Of a stretch of DNA of 64,000 nt, positions 10,286 through 20,575 are shown in pieces. The notes beneath the pieces were generated by a model, which did not search any database, was not told the origin of the DNA, and worked only from the letters and a program-made list of their open reading frames with translations. Each line of letters begins with the position of its first letter. Within the stretch, counting starts at the first letter, position 1. The position numbers and the translations under genes are program-made. This DNA comes from Brachypodium distachyon (Eukaryota > Streptophyta > Magnoliopsida > Poales > Poaceae): contig NC_016133.3 of the NCBI RefSeq assembly GCF_000005505.3, positions 48,573,237 to 48,637,236 of the forward strand. The letters are read 5' to 3'.

Positions 10286-12115
10286 ATGGTGTCGATGCAG
10301 GAAGGGACGCTGCAAGAAGCGGCGCGGTCCCAACCAAGTCCGGCAAAACGGCGAAGCTCCCCTTGGAGAAGCCGGAGAACATCGCCGCTCAAGCCAACTC
10401 AGGTCCAGGCCTCCATCGAACGGCTGACCGCACCGGTAGCGTCGAACGCTAACCAGGCCCAGCTGCAGGCAGAGTTGGAGTTGGAGAGACAGAAGCTACT
10501 GAAGGAAGCAATCGATGTCGCTCACGCTCGACAACAGCTCGACATCTCGCTCCGTGAGTATAACAAAGCCCATGGTCTTAGTTCTACTGCGTTTAATAAC
10601 CCTAACCGAGTTGGGGAGGTGCGTAATCGTGGTAAGAACTTGAATGTCGAGATGACAAGAGATGGCAGGGGTGCACCAGCAGCGTCGGCAAGTTTTGCTA
10701 CCGAGGCTGCGGCTGAGGAGTTGCCGAATCTTACGGGAGAGGCACTTCGGCAGCAGCAGCTACGCGTGAAAGAGCTGCTCCAAACAGCTAACGAGCAGAA
10801 TGAGGCGTATATGAGAATGCACAGCAAACCCGACGCGTCTCAGGTTATTCACTCGACTGCAGATGCCGGTGGCCGCGTTGACAAGCAAGCGTCCTCACCT
10901 GGTTGCAAATGGGACAAAAGCGTAAACTCTGGCCGAATAAGCAGCTGGAGCGTTATGACCCGGCTCTCAGAGAAACAGATAGTCAGAAGGGTTGATGACA
11001 GCCAAATTGGCCTGCGTCCCGGCGACAATCGCCGAGACCAGCAAGAATGTTACTCGTTTGATCATGGACACCGACCTCGGGGTCTTGCACCCAATACTGT
11101 TGCAGGACAGCAAGGTGTCGGGCGCAACCCCCCCTATCGAGGTGAAGATCGCTGGTATGATCGTTACAATGACGGGTACTCGGCTATGGGCGACGAGGGT
11201 TATATCAGACGAGAGCGTGACAATCTCGGCCCGCTCGGAGCCCGAGTTGGGAATAGACAAGTATCACCTCTGGATGCCCGACATCGGCTTGACAAAATTT
11301 ATTTGTCCGAGCTTCTAGAGGAGCAAGGCCCTCCGGGGCCGCGTTGCTTTGCGCATCGGATCATGAGGGAGAGACCAGCCCCGGGTTTCCAGCTGCCCAG
11401 CGGTACGAGAACGTATGACGGTAGCACTAAGCCGGAAGATTGGCTGGAAGACTATGTCACGGCGGTGAGCGTGGCAGGCGGCAACCACAGATGGGCTGTA
11501 CGTTATGTACCCCAAATGCTAGTAGGACCGGCAAGGATATGGCTGAACAACTTGCGGGAAGGTAGCATCAATTGTTGGATAGACTTCGAGGAAGCTTTTG
11601 TCAGCAATTTCACTAGCACTTACAAGAGGCCAAATCGTCCTCAACAGTTGTCCAGGTGCAAGCAAAGAGACAACGAGACTGACCGGGATTACCTGACCAG
11701 GTGGAACAATCTCCGCAATTCCTGCGAAGGGATAGTGGAATCGCAAGCCCTAGCGTTGTTTGCCCAAGGATACCGACACGGCAGCATGCTGTGGCAGAAG
11801 CTGCAAAGAGAGATGCCGGCCACTCTATCTGAGATGATCAGAATCGTTGACATGTATGCGCTTGGCGATCCGACTCAGCCATCGCTGATGCCGGCAGAAC
11901 CACAAAGGGAGCAGCCGACATACAATCTTGCCGGGACATTCCGGAGGAGCGATCATCAAGATCATCGCAACAAGAGAAGAGATGATAGGCCGGATTATCG
12001 GTTCGGGCCAGCCCATGTCGCCGCAATTCAGGATCAATTTGATGCTGGCTCCAGCCAGCGTCAGAAAACAGGAAATCAGCAATGGGTCAAGAAGGGAGAA
12101 CAAAAGAAGCCTTGA
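10286..12115 (+). CDS. Retrotransposon gag polyprotein
   Basis: A 609-aa open frame. The N-terminal half is a charged, Gln/Glu-rich region. From about residue 370 it matches the Retrotrans_gag domain (TYDGSTKPEDWLEDYVTA, PQMLVGPARIWLNNLREG, NCWIDFEEAFVSNFTSTY, LTRWNNLRNSCEGI). It stops at a TGA. The same frame downstream still reads a Cys/His cluster (CRFHTTN...HTTRQC, about 12160-12220), so the stop probably truncates a longer gag or gag-pol. The first in-frame Met may not be the natural start. Capsid-type proteins package element RNA. Confidence 0.85.
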   Translation: MVSMQEGTLQEAARSQPSPAKRRSSPWRSRRTSPLKPTQVQASIERLTAPVASNANQAQLQAELELERQKLLKEAIDVAHARQQLDISLREYNKAHGLSSTAFNNPNRVGEVRNRGKNLNVEMTRDGRGAPAASASFATEAAAEELPNLTGEALRQQQLRVKELLQTANEQNEAYMRMHSKPDASQVIHSTADAGGRVDKQASSPGCKWDKSVNSGRISSWSVMTRLSEKQIVRRVDDSQIGLRPGDNRRDQQECYSFDHGHRPRGLAPNTVAGQQGVGRNPPYRGEDRWYDRYNDGYSAMGDEGYIRRERDNLGPLGARVGNRQVSPLDARHRLDKIYLSELLEEQGPPGPRCFAHRIMRERPAPGFQLPSGTRTYDGSTKPEDWLEDYVTAVSVAGGNHRWAVRYVPQMLVGPARIWLNNLREGSINCWIDFEEAFVSNFTSTYKRPNRPQQLSRCKQRDNETDRDYLTRWNNLRNSCEGIVESQALALFAQGYRHGSMLWQKLQREMPATLSEMIRIVDMYALGDPTQPSLMPAEPQREQPTYNLAGTFRRSDHQDHRNKRRDDRPDYRFGPAHVAAIQDQFDAGSSQRQKTGNQQWVKKGEQKKP

Positions 12116-12543
12116 CAGGATAAGCCGAAGTATACGTTCGAGGTGATGTTAGATCAGCCTTGTCGTTTTCACACGACTAACCCCAATAAGCCGGCGAACC
12201 ACACAACGCGGCAATGCAGCTGGATGCAGCGGGCCGAGAAGGGCGAAGCAAGTCGGTTACCCCCTCCTCCGCCGCTCACAGGCGCAAACACACAGATCCA
12301 GGGACCCCCTTAGGCAAACAATGCAGTCAACCAGGTGGAAGAACAAGAAATCCTGGGGTATGCCGGGAGAAATGAGTACAAGGAGCAACACCAGAGCTAC
12401 ATGATTTTCATCACTGAGCCCACTGATAAGCAAAGTCAGCGCAACGAGAGATGGAGGTCAATGCTGTTATGCCGGCTGTTCCAAAATTCATGTATTTGTC
12501 GGAGTAGGAGATCAACTGGAACCGGGCAAACCATCCCAAGGTT

Positions 12544-13212
12544 ATGCCCAGCCCTGACGGATATGCCTTGGTGGTTGACCCGACACTCATCGGGCCCGAC
12601 ATTAACGTCAAGTTCACTTGGGTTCTCATTGATAATGGGAGCAGCATCAATATCCTGTACCGGGACACGATGCTTAAGCTCGGCATTACTGATAACATGC
12701 TTGAGCCCAGCCGGACTACCTTTCACGGTATTGTGCCGGGAGTGTCTTGTGCCCCGGTAGGCAAGATCCGAGTGGACGTCTTATTCGGCACCAGGGAGAA
12801 CTGTCAGACCGAAAACTTAGTGTTCGAGGTGGTGGACCTTAGCAGTCCATACCATGCACTGCTTGGCAGACCGGTACTCGCGAAGTTCATGACTACTACT
12901 CACATTGGTTATCTGAAGATGAAGATGCCGAGACCAAATGGTACCATAACTATCACTGGCAACTACAAACGCTCAATGGAATGTGCAGCGGCCGGGTCTG
13001 CTTTGGCCAAGTCAATGGTCATCGCGGGCGAGAAAAAGAAGTTACAAGACGCTGTTGCGATGGCTCAGGCGGCACAAATTGGCCTGCCGGCTATGACCAA
13101 TCCCCATGGAAGTGTGGCCTTTCAGGCAGCCAAGGAGACAAAGAATGTACAGGTTGATAGCGAGTTCCCGGATCGCACCGTCATCATTGGTGCCGGCCTT
13201 GGAGAGAAATAG
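12544..13212 (+). CDS. Retropepsin-like aspartic protease (gag-pol segment)
   Basis: Encodes FTWVLIDNGSSINILYRDT, the retropepsin active-site region with D-N-G-S-S where D-T/S/G-G is usual, and later HALLGRPVLAKFM, the second conserved protease block. It processes the polyprotein in active elements. It is separated from gag by stops and a frame change, and from the RT remnant by a stop at 13210. Confidence 0.85.
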   Translation: MPSPDGYALVVDPTLIGPDINVKFTWVLIDNGSSINILYRDTMLKLGITDNMLEPSRTTFHGIVPGVSCAPVGKIRVDVLFGTRENCQTENLVFEVVDLSSPYHALLGRPVLAKFMTTTHIGYLKMKMPRPNGTITITGNYKRSMECAAAGSALAKSMVIAGEKKKLQDAVAMAQAAQIGLPAMTNPHGSVAFQAAKETKNVQVDSEFPDRTVIIGAGLGEK

Positions 13213-13284
13213 GAAGGCGAACTCAGCAGCTTCCTCCGTGAGAATCGGGATATCTTTGCATGGTCAACTCAAGACCTGTCAGGT

Positions 13285-13941
13285 GTGCCGAGGGAATTGG
13301 CTGAGCACTCATTGCATGTCAGACCAGACGCAAGACCGGTGAAGCAGCCCCTTCGACGCTTCGCTGACGACAGAAGGAAAGTCATATTGGAAGAGGTATC
13401 CCGGCTTCTAGCTGCTGGCTTTATCATGGAAGTGTTGCAGTACGACAGAGGGGATGCCGTGAAATCTCAGGCTCTGGCGGATTTCCTGGTGGATTGGGCC
13501 GAGATGGAGTATGAACCACCGCCCCCGGAAATTAACTACTGGAAAATACATTTTGGCGGCTCTCAGATGAAAAGTGGGCTTGGTGCGGGCATAGTTCTGA
13601 CCTCTCCAAAGTGCGACCAACTTAAGTACGTATTGCAAATTCACTTCGCAGCATCCAACAATGTTGCCGAGTATGAGGCACTTGTGCACGGACTGAAGAT
13701 GGCGAAAGAAATTGGAGTCCGCCGGATTCAATGCTTTGGTGATTCCGATCTGGTCGTCCAGCAAGCTTCCGGTAGCTGGGATGCATTGGACGCCAACATG
13801 ACGCTATACCGGTTCCATGTTCAGAAGGTCAGTGGCCCGCGTGTGAATTTCACCACATACCTCGGGCGGAAAATGAGGCAGCCGACACATTGTCGAAACT
13901 CGGCTCCACACGACAGGCTATTCCGGCTGGTGTGGCGTTAG
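13285..13941 (+). pseudogene. RT-RNase H remnant with the RT core deleted
   Basis: The first ~50 residues are the start of a gypsy RT (PVKQPLRRFADDRRKVILEE, LLAAGFIMEVLQ). The frame then jumps directly into the RT-RNase H connection (KSQALADFLVDWAE) and an RNase H-like domain (AASNNVAEYEALVHGLKMAK, GVRRIQCFGDSDLVVQQ). Everything between, including the palm with the Y/F-x-D-D motif, is missing, with the junction near 13435. The element cannot make its own reverse transcriptase. Confidence 0.88.
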
Positions 13942-15428
13942 AGCATTTACGCAAACCATCCATCAAGCCATCACCAGAATCGGAGTTCATATTTATCCCG
14001 GCGAGCTCAGAGGCCGACAGCACCCCCATGGATATTGACAGTGGCAACAGTTCCAGTAACCCGGGGACTGAGTGCCTTAATTCGGCAGAAGCAATGGCGG
14101 TTGAGCCAATGGATATAGATGTACCGGATGAGCCGATCTTCACTACTCGTCCCGTGCCGGCTTGGGCGCAACCGATAATGTCTTACCTCAAAGATGGGAA
14201 TCTCCCGGAAGAGGAAGTGTCAGCAAGACGAATTCAGAGAAGGGCGAAGGCGTACACCATCCTCAATGGCGAGCTTTACAAGAGGAGCGTCACTAACGTC
14301 CTACAGCGATGTGTCGAGCCGGAAGAAGGGCAAGAAATACTCCGGGATATTCATCGGGGGAGTGTGGTCATCGCGCGTCTTCGAGAATGCTAGTGAGCAA
14401 AGCTTTCCGACATGGTTTCTACTGGCCGAGTGCACTGCGGGAAGCAGAAGATATAGTCAGGAAATGTAACGGCTGCCAGAGATATGCCAGCAAGATTCAT
14501 ATGCCGGCATCCGAACTCAAGACTATTCCAATCACTTGGCCGTTTGCTGTTTGGTGTTTGGATATGGTGGGACCGTTCAAGCGGGCGCGAGGAGGCATGA
14601 CGCATATCCTGGTTATGGTCGATAAGTTCACAAAATGGAGTGAGGTGAAGCCGATAAAAAAGTGTGACGGCAAAACCGCGGTGTCATTTCTGAAGGATAT
14701 CATCTTGAGATATGGGTACCCGCACAGTATCATCACGGATAATGGAACGAACTTCGCGGAGGGACCATTCGCACGATTCTGTGCGGAGAAGAAAATCCGG
14801 CTGGATGTCGCTTCCGTAGCACATCTCAATCCAATGGACAAGTTGAAAGAGCAAACCGCGTGGTTTTAGCCGGCATAAAACCTCGGCTAATTGAGCCATT
14901 GGAACGTACTCCGGGATGCTGGCTGGATGAACTCCCGGCCGTTCAATGGAGTCTCAGGACGACTCCCAATCGCTCTACAGGCTACACGCCCTTCTTCCTT
15001 GTATACGGGGCGGAAGCTGTCCTACCAGCCGACATTGAACATGACTCTCCATGAGTAACCATGTATACGGAAGCCGAGGTAAAAGAGGCCCAAGAAAATG
15101 ATGTCGACTTGCTCGAAGAAGCACGGGAATTGGCTTTATCTCGGTCGGCCATCTATCAACAACACCTAAGGCGTTATCATAGCCGAAAGGTCAGCCCGCG
15201 AGTTTTCCGGGAAGGAGATCTTGTCCTTCGACTTGTGCAACGCACAGCCGGCATGCACAAACTATCACCTCCATGGGAATGACCCTTCATTTTGAGCAAA
15301 GCGCTCCACAATGATTCCTATTATCTTATAGATGCACAAGACCCCAAGGCGAACAGGATGGACCGGTTAGGCGAGGAGACCAAGAGGCCATGGAACGTAG
15401 CTTTGCTTCGTCCGTTCTATACTTGAGA
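13890..15428 (+). pseudogene. Integrase region, frameshifted
   Basis: Successive frames encode a linker, then the integrase zinc-binding tail (CNGCQRYASKIHMP) and core. Core motifs include WCLDMVGPF (first Asp), DNGTNF (second Asp) and, in a shifted frame near 14830-14870, NGQVE with the third acidic residue. The frame continues with GIKPRLIEPLERTPGCWLDE, STGYTPFFLVYGAEAVLP and a C-terminal region (RVFREGDLVLRLV). At least two frameshifts (near 14310-14390 and 14820) and a stop near 15054 inactivate it. In active elements it inserts the cDNA. Confidence 0.85.
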
Positions 15429-16048
15429 GCTGAGTATTTGTATCGTTTTTTTCCTTATGCTGAATGTTTTAAGACAATGAAATTATCCACCGAGTTCTTA
15501 AAAGAAACTCGGGGACTTCCATATCATTTAAGTGCTGAATTGCATTTATCTTTCGTATGTCGGCGTGGCTTAGTTGCGTAATCTTATGTCGGTCTAGTAG
15601 TGTATTGGTGTTGAAAATCCCCTCTATGACTTCGCAGCTGTCCGCAACCCGGCTACATGGCAAGCTAGAGACGGGTACAGAATAACCGAACACATGAAAA
15701 GCGACTGCGGAAACAAGCAATGAAGTGATCCGAGATGCACATTATCTTAACTCGGCATTTCTTTCTTAACTCGGTTATTGCCGAGCGAATTTGTAAAGTC
15801 ACTTTTTTCGAAAGGGTGGTTTTATCACTTTGCGATTCATACGTCGAACGCCGGCAAGGCAGACAAAAGAACCGAAGTCATAAAATTTCACTAAGAGAAA
15901 AAATGAACTCGGGGACTCGATCGGGAATTCGATAAGCAAAAGACTTAATTAATTTAAAAACAAGATGTCTTACAAACAAAAGTATTCCGACTACATTTGC
16001 ACCCGGCATTCCGGGGATCTGATATTTCTAAAGTTTTTTCTAACTCAG

Positions 16049-19000
16049 CTAAGAAGAGACGGAGGGGTTGTTGGCGCCGGAACTCGGCGCATCCGTCGCG
16101 GTGGAGGCCGACTCCACAGCAGCTTCCTCGTCCGCTGCTTCTTCGCCCCCGTCGGTCATCTTGGTTTCAGCATCGGATGGCGGGCCTTCCACAAACGTAT
16201 GCACATCGGCATACTGGATGAAGGAGTAAGCCCTCTCCTTGCGCTTGGCGACCAAGTCGGGATCAGTGAGATAGGGGGAGCCGACACGCATCGACTGCAG
16301 CACGTCGAGGTTGATGCCGTCGTACCAGGACAGTATGAACGACAGTGCCTCGTCGGCGCCGATGCGCACGGCCGACTCCCGCCAGTCACTCAGCCGAGAC
16401 TCGACCTCCAGCAAGCGCTTGGCCAACTCCGGGATGTCCGTCGGAGCTTCTTCTCCCGGCCACAGCGTGCGAAAGGCCCGGATGCCGGCATTCAGCATGT
16501 TGACGCCGAATGACTTGAGTGGCTTGACCCGGCTCGCAATGCTCACCAGGTAGTCCACCAAGTCATACTCGTACGGCACCCCTGCTGCTGCTGCCGGATC
16601 CCTCTTTCGGCGTGCCGTCCTCACAGCCTCTTGGGCACCCTCGAGGGACTGAGGGAAGAATTCTGGCAAAGACAGGCAAATAGTAGTGAGTTTCGGCACC
16701 CTATCGCTATTACTCGGACAAATGATCAGATGAGGAGATATGCACCAAGGCGACTTACTTGTCAGCATGTTCTCAATTTTGATGAGTTCATGCTGGACGA
16801 CCTTGAACAGCTGGGTCTTCTCGGCATCTTCCAACTCGGTGGCAGTGGCGTGGGTATCGAGTTGGGCAACTAGACCCTTGCACTTTTTCACCTCACTTTC
16901 CAAGCGGATCTTTTCATCGGCCTGGGAAGAGAGGGCCGAGGTGAGTTGACCCACCTCGGTTTGGTGCGCCTCGGCCTGCGCCGCAATCTGCGCCTGCAGC
17001 CGGGTTATTTCCTACCGATGCTGCTCGGCCAGCCGAGTCTTCTCATCTGTTTAGCAGACATATATTACAGAGGCTGACATCTAATATGGATGAAACCCGA
17101 AATAGGGATGAAGTGTTACCTTGGACCTCGGCAACGCGCTTCAGTAGCTCCGCCAGTTGAGCGGTGTCCCCGGCTATGAACAAGAACAAGTGTTAGTCTT
17201 TGCAGAACCTTGATACTCGGACAAAGATCTTATTCCGATAAAATATACTTACTTTGGCTCTTGCGGTCAGCCTTCAAAGCCTCGTGCTCCGCCTCCAGCT
17301 TCTTGTACTTTGCAAGAAAAGTCTTGAAGGTAGCGGTGCGTTTGTTCATGCAGGACTACAAAGTAACAATTCGCTGGTAAGTTTGGTACAGTAAAGAAGT
17401 TGGCAATTACAAGCTTCAGGCTGACTATTCTAAACCCGGCCTGAATCTCGGAGAATAAGTGTTTAAAGCTTCTAAAGGTTCAGGCCGACTATTCTAAACC
17501 TAGCCCGAATCTCGAGGAATAAGTGTTTGAAGCTTCTAAAGCTTCAGGCCGACCATTCTAAACCCGGCCTGAATCTCGGGGAATAAGTGTTTGAAGCTTC
17601 TAAAGCTTCAGGCCGACTATTCTAAACCCGGCCTGAATCCCGGGGAATAAGTGTTTAAAGCTTTTAAAGCGTTAGGCCGATTATTCTAAACCCGGCCTAA
17701 ATCTCGAGGAATAAGTGTTTGAAGCTTCTAAAGCTTCAGGCCAACTATTCTAAACCCGGCCTGAGTCTCGGGGAATAAGTGTTTGACATTTCTAAGTGTT
17801 GCAGAGTGTTTGAAATTTTAAGGGGATAAGCATCAGGCCGACTAATTCTTACTCGCCCTAAACCTCGGGGACTAGGAGTATGGGTACTATACTGGAATTG
17901 AAAGAAAAATATTTTAAGGAATTCTTCATACCTCGGCAGATCGGTTGGCCTCAAACAAGGCCACCCTTGCTTGGTACATCTGGGTGGCCACCGATTCTGG
18001 AGTCGCCGCGGGTGGAGGTCCCACCAGCGGGCTTTGCCGAGCCGCCTGGAGGGTGCTGGAGGTCACCTCGTAACTGTCGGCGCTGTTCCAGTCCATTACA
18101 AACTGGCCCAGTGATCGCTAGCTGTGCCCGCTGGTCGTCCGGAGGGAACCCCTTGATGCCTGCCGGAAGGCTGCGGACCAGTGGAACCCGGAGCTGCCGA
18201 TCCTGCCGCAGCAGCGGGGCCTTTAGCCTTCTTGGCCCGCGCGGCAACAACTTGGGTGGCTTCCGGCTGTGATGGAGACGGAGGCAGCATCGAAGTCGGC
18301 TGGGGTCCTTGGGGTTCCTAGGGACCCGTTGCCGGCTGCCGTGGCGTCTCCGAGGCTTGCGACTCCGTCGACGTCTCGACTGCAGCCGAGGAAGGAGCGG
18401 CCTCGGTTGCCGAGGCTCCGGCCGCAGGAGTCTCTGTCTGGCCGATGACCGTGGCATGGACGCTCGGGCCGATGTCCCGGGCGGGGGATGTCGGATTCGC
18501 GGCGGTTTCGGTCGCACCCGTGGCTGAGTTTGAAGCCTCGGCACGGGAAAACGGAGCCGCCGAGATCTCAGACGCAATGCACGTCTGAGATTGCGTGGCC
18601 GTCAGAGCCTCCCTGCAGAAATAAAAGTTAGTTGCTTGCTTGACAAGAAAAGACGAAAACCGACATCAGAGGTTGAGGTAATATTGGCCTTACCCGGCGG
18701 TCAGGGTTTAGGCTTGGGGCCACGTGCCACAGTTTTCTTCCGCTTCACATTCTGCAGAAGATCTTTCTCGGCGGCGCGCTTCAAGACTGCGTGCCTCTCC
18801 CGGACCGGTGCCGCAGCGGCGCCTGCATCCGATGCCTCGGCAGCAGGCTCGCCCGAGTCGGCTATTTACGGGATAAAGCAAGAGTAAATACTTTGCTAAC
18901 AAGTATGGTAAGGATTACAAGGGGATGTCGGAGACCCTTACTCTCGGTACGTCGAGGGCCGGCATGGGCGATCGGCATGAAGTCCTTTGAATCCGGATCT

Positions 19001-19990
19001 TCAGCATCGACAGACCTGCGCGGGGCTGCGAAACGTTTGTCCGGGGAATTCCCGTCTTCGCGTCGCTGAAGAGAGAACCTCTGCACAAAGAAGTCAAATT
19101 GAGCCGAGAAAGGTATTCGTCAGATAAGGGCCGGCATAACCATATGTCGGATATGAACAGGCGATAAGTAAAAATTAAAACTTACCGGAGGAGCGCGGCG
19201 ATCCCGGCTGTATGCCGGCATACCCCATGTCCATTTCTCAGACATGTTCGTCTTGGCGATCGCCTTGACCCGGTGCCGGACTTCAGCGTGGGTGAGCTTG
19301 AAGGTCGACACCCTGTCCGGGTCGAATTGGCCGCCATAGAAACACATCTTGTGTACCCGGCGCTGGAGTGGACACAGCCGCCGGTACACAAAGGTGGCCA
19401 ACAGATCGTCAGCCGTCATCCCGTTGTCCTTGAGCTCGAGGATGGCGGCGTGGATCTCGTTGACCTCCGGGAGGCCCTCCTTCGGGTCGTAAGACCAGTT
19501 TCTCTTCTCCTCCGGGGGGCCGACTTCAAATCCCGGTAGATTGATCTTGTCGGCTTCAGAGGAATTTTTAATATAGAAAAAGGTCCTGAGCCATTTTTTA
19601 CATGACTCAAGACCCTGAATCCGGGGGAAGGCGGAACCCCGACGAGGAATGACAGTGGCGGCGCCGCCATTGGATCATCGGTTTCGCGGCACCGGGATTG
19701 TCCTTATCAGGAAGAACCTGTGGCCGGAACATGAAGTACCGGGACCACAGGTCGATGGAGGGCCAAAGGCCGAGATACCCTTCGCAGCAAGTGACGAATG
19801 CCGAGAGAGTAAGAACGGCATTCGTCGGAAGGTGGTGCGGCTGGAGGCCAAAGAAATCTAGGAAATTCCTAAGAAAATCACTAGCAGGAAGAGCAAAACC
19901 GCGCTCAAAGTGAGCAAGAAAGACAACGCGCTCACCAGCCTCTGGAGTTGGTGACGGAGGCAAGGCCGGCATAGTTATATATGCCGGCAT
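16049..19990 (-). CDS. Antisense multi-exon gene of the gypsy element (putative gypsy-type transposon domain)
   Basis: On the strand opposite gag-pol, the first segment (19990 to about 19190) encodes a typical putative gypsy-type transposon domain (HFERGFALPASDFLRNFLDF, LGLWPSIDLWSRYF, then DDLLATFVYRRLCPLQRRVH and KMCFYGGQFDPDRVSTFKLT). A frame shift lies near 19650. Further open segments follow at about 18577-17951 (Arg/Pro-rich), 17300 and 16954-16049. The last is a coiled coil plus conserved-looking helical domain (SLEGAQEAVRTARRKRDPAA, PLKSFGVNMLNAGIRAFRTL) ending in an acidic, Ser/Ala-rich tail. Intervening stretches look like introns; exact joins are not resolved. Such antisense genes are known from Tat-type elements of grasses; their function is unknown. 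Confidence 0.68.
17415..17866. repeat. 64-bp tandem repeat (about six units plus a decayed one)
   Basis: Units start at 17415, 17479, 17543, 17607, 17671 and 17735, each beginning ttcaggc(c/t)gactattc and containing a aataagtgttt block. A decayed seventh copy starts near 17832. It lies inside the antisense gene, probably in an intron. Confidence 0.92.
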
Positions 19991-20028
19991 CGTAAAGTCA
20001 AACTAACACTAAGCCGGCATGGCTATTT

Positions 20029-20575
20029 TGTCTTATGAGTTTGCAGGATAAGGACGAGCACCTTGATCTTGGCGATAGCCGAGATCTCTCAACGGTCTTA
20101 TCTTGACCACGCGGTGCAAAGTAAAACAGCGCCATCATCAAATCAGGAAAAGCGGTCATCGCCTACGTACCGATGCCAGGCGACTGCTGAGAGGAAGCAC
20201 CGAAAGAGAATCTCTGACGGAAGCCGGCAGAGGATAGCGGTATTTTCTGCAGGGTGCCAGGGAAAAGTAAAGTTGTCTTGTCCGCTACGGTGCCACTCGG
20301 AGGGAACCAAGCCGCGTGCCCGACAGGGCCCAAAGAAGATGACGTTAGACTCGGCCCACATGTCAGTGTGACATGGGCGGCCTATAAATAGAACCTTACC
20401 CCTCTGTAGAAAGAGAGGGTGCACTTAGACATCTAGGGTTTCTCCTCCTCCTCCTTCTTCTTCTTATTCTTCAAGAATATAACTCAAGGAGCGCCATTGC
20501 AAAGCATCTCTATCTCGCCTAATACAACAAAGCAGGAGTAGTAGTCTTACCTCGGCAAGAGGGCCCCGAACCTGG
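20029..20575 (+). repeat. 3' LTR of the gypsy element
   Basis: Matches 9514-10042 with about 30 substitutions and an extra 18-base tct/ctt stretch near 20450. TATA box ctataaatag at 20382-20391. The LTR probably continues past 20575, where the left copy was truncated. Confidence 0.85.

Larger units (their letters stand above)
9514..20575 (+). mobile_element. Ty3/gypsy LTR retrotransposon, Tat-type, with antisense gene
   Basis: About 530 bases at 9514-10042 recur at 20029-20575 in the same orientation. The internal region reads gag, aspartic protease, damaged RT, RNase H and integrase on the plus strand, the gypsy order. A long antisense gene with a putative gypsy-type domain then precedes the 3' LTR, as in Tat/Grande/RIRE2-type plant elements. 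I count about 30 substitutions plus an 18-base indel between the LTRs, so it is not recent. The primer-binding site and the LTR 3' end seem lost: after the shared gaacctgg the two sides differ. No clear purine tract precedes the right LTR. A perfect 5-bp target duplication is not visible. It separates the two PAL copies. Confidence 0.92.
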
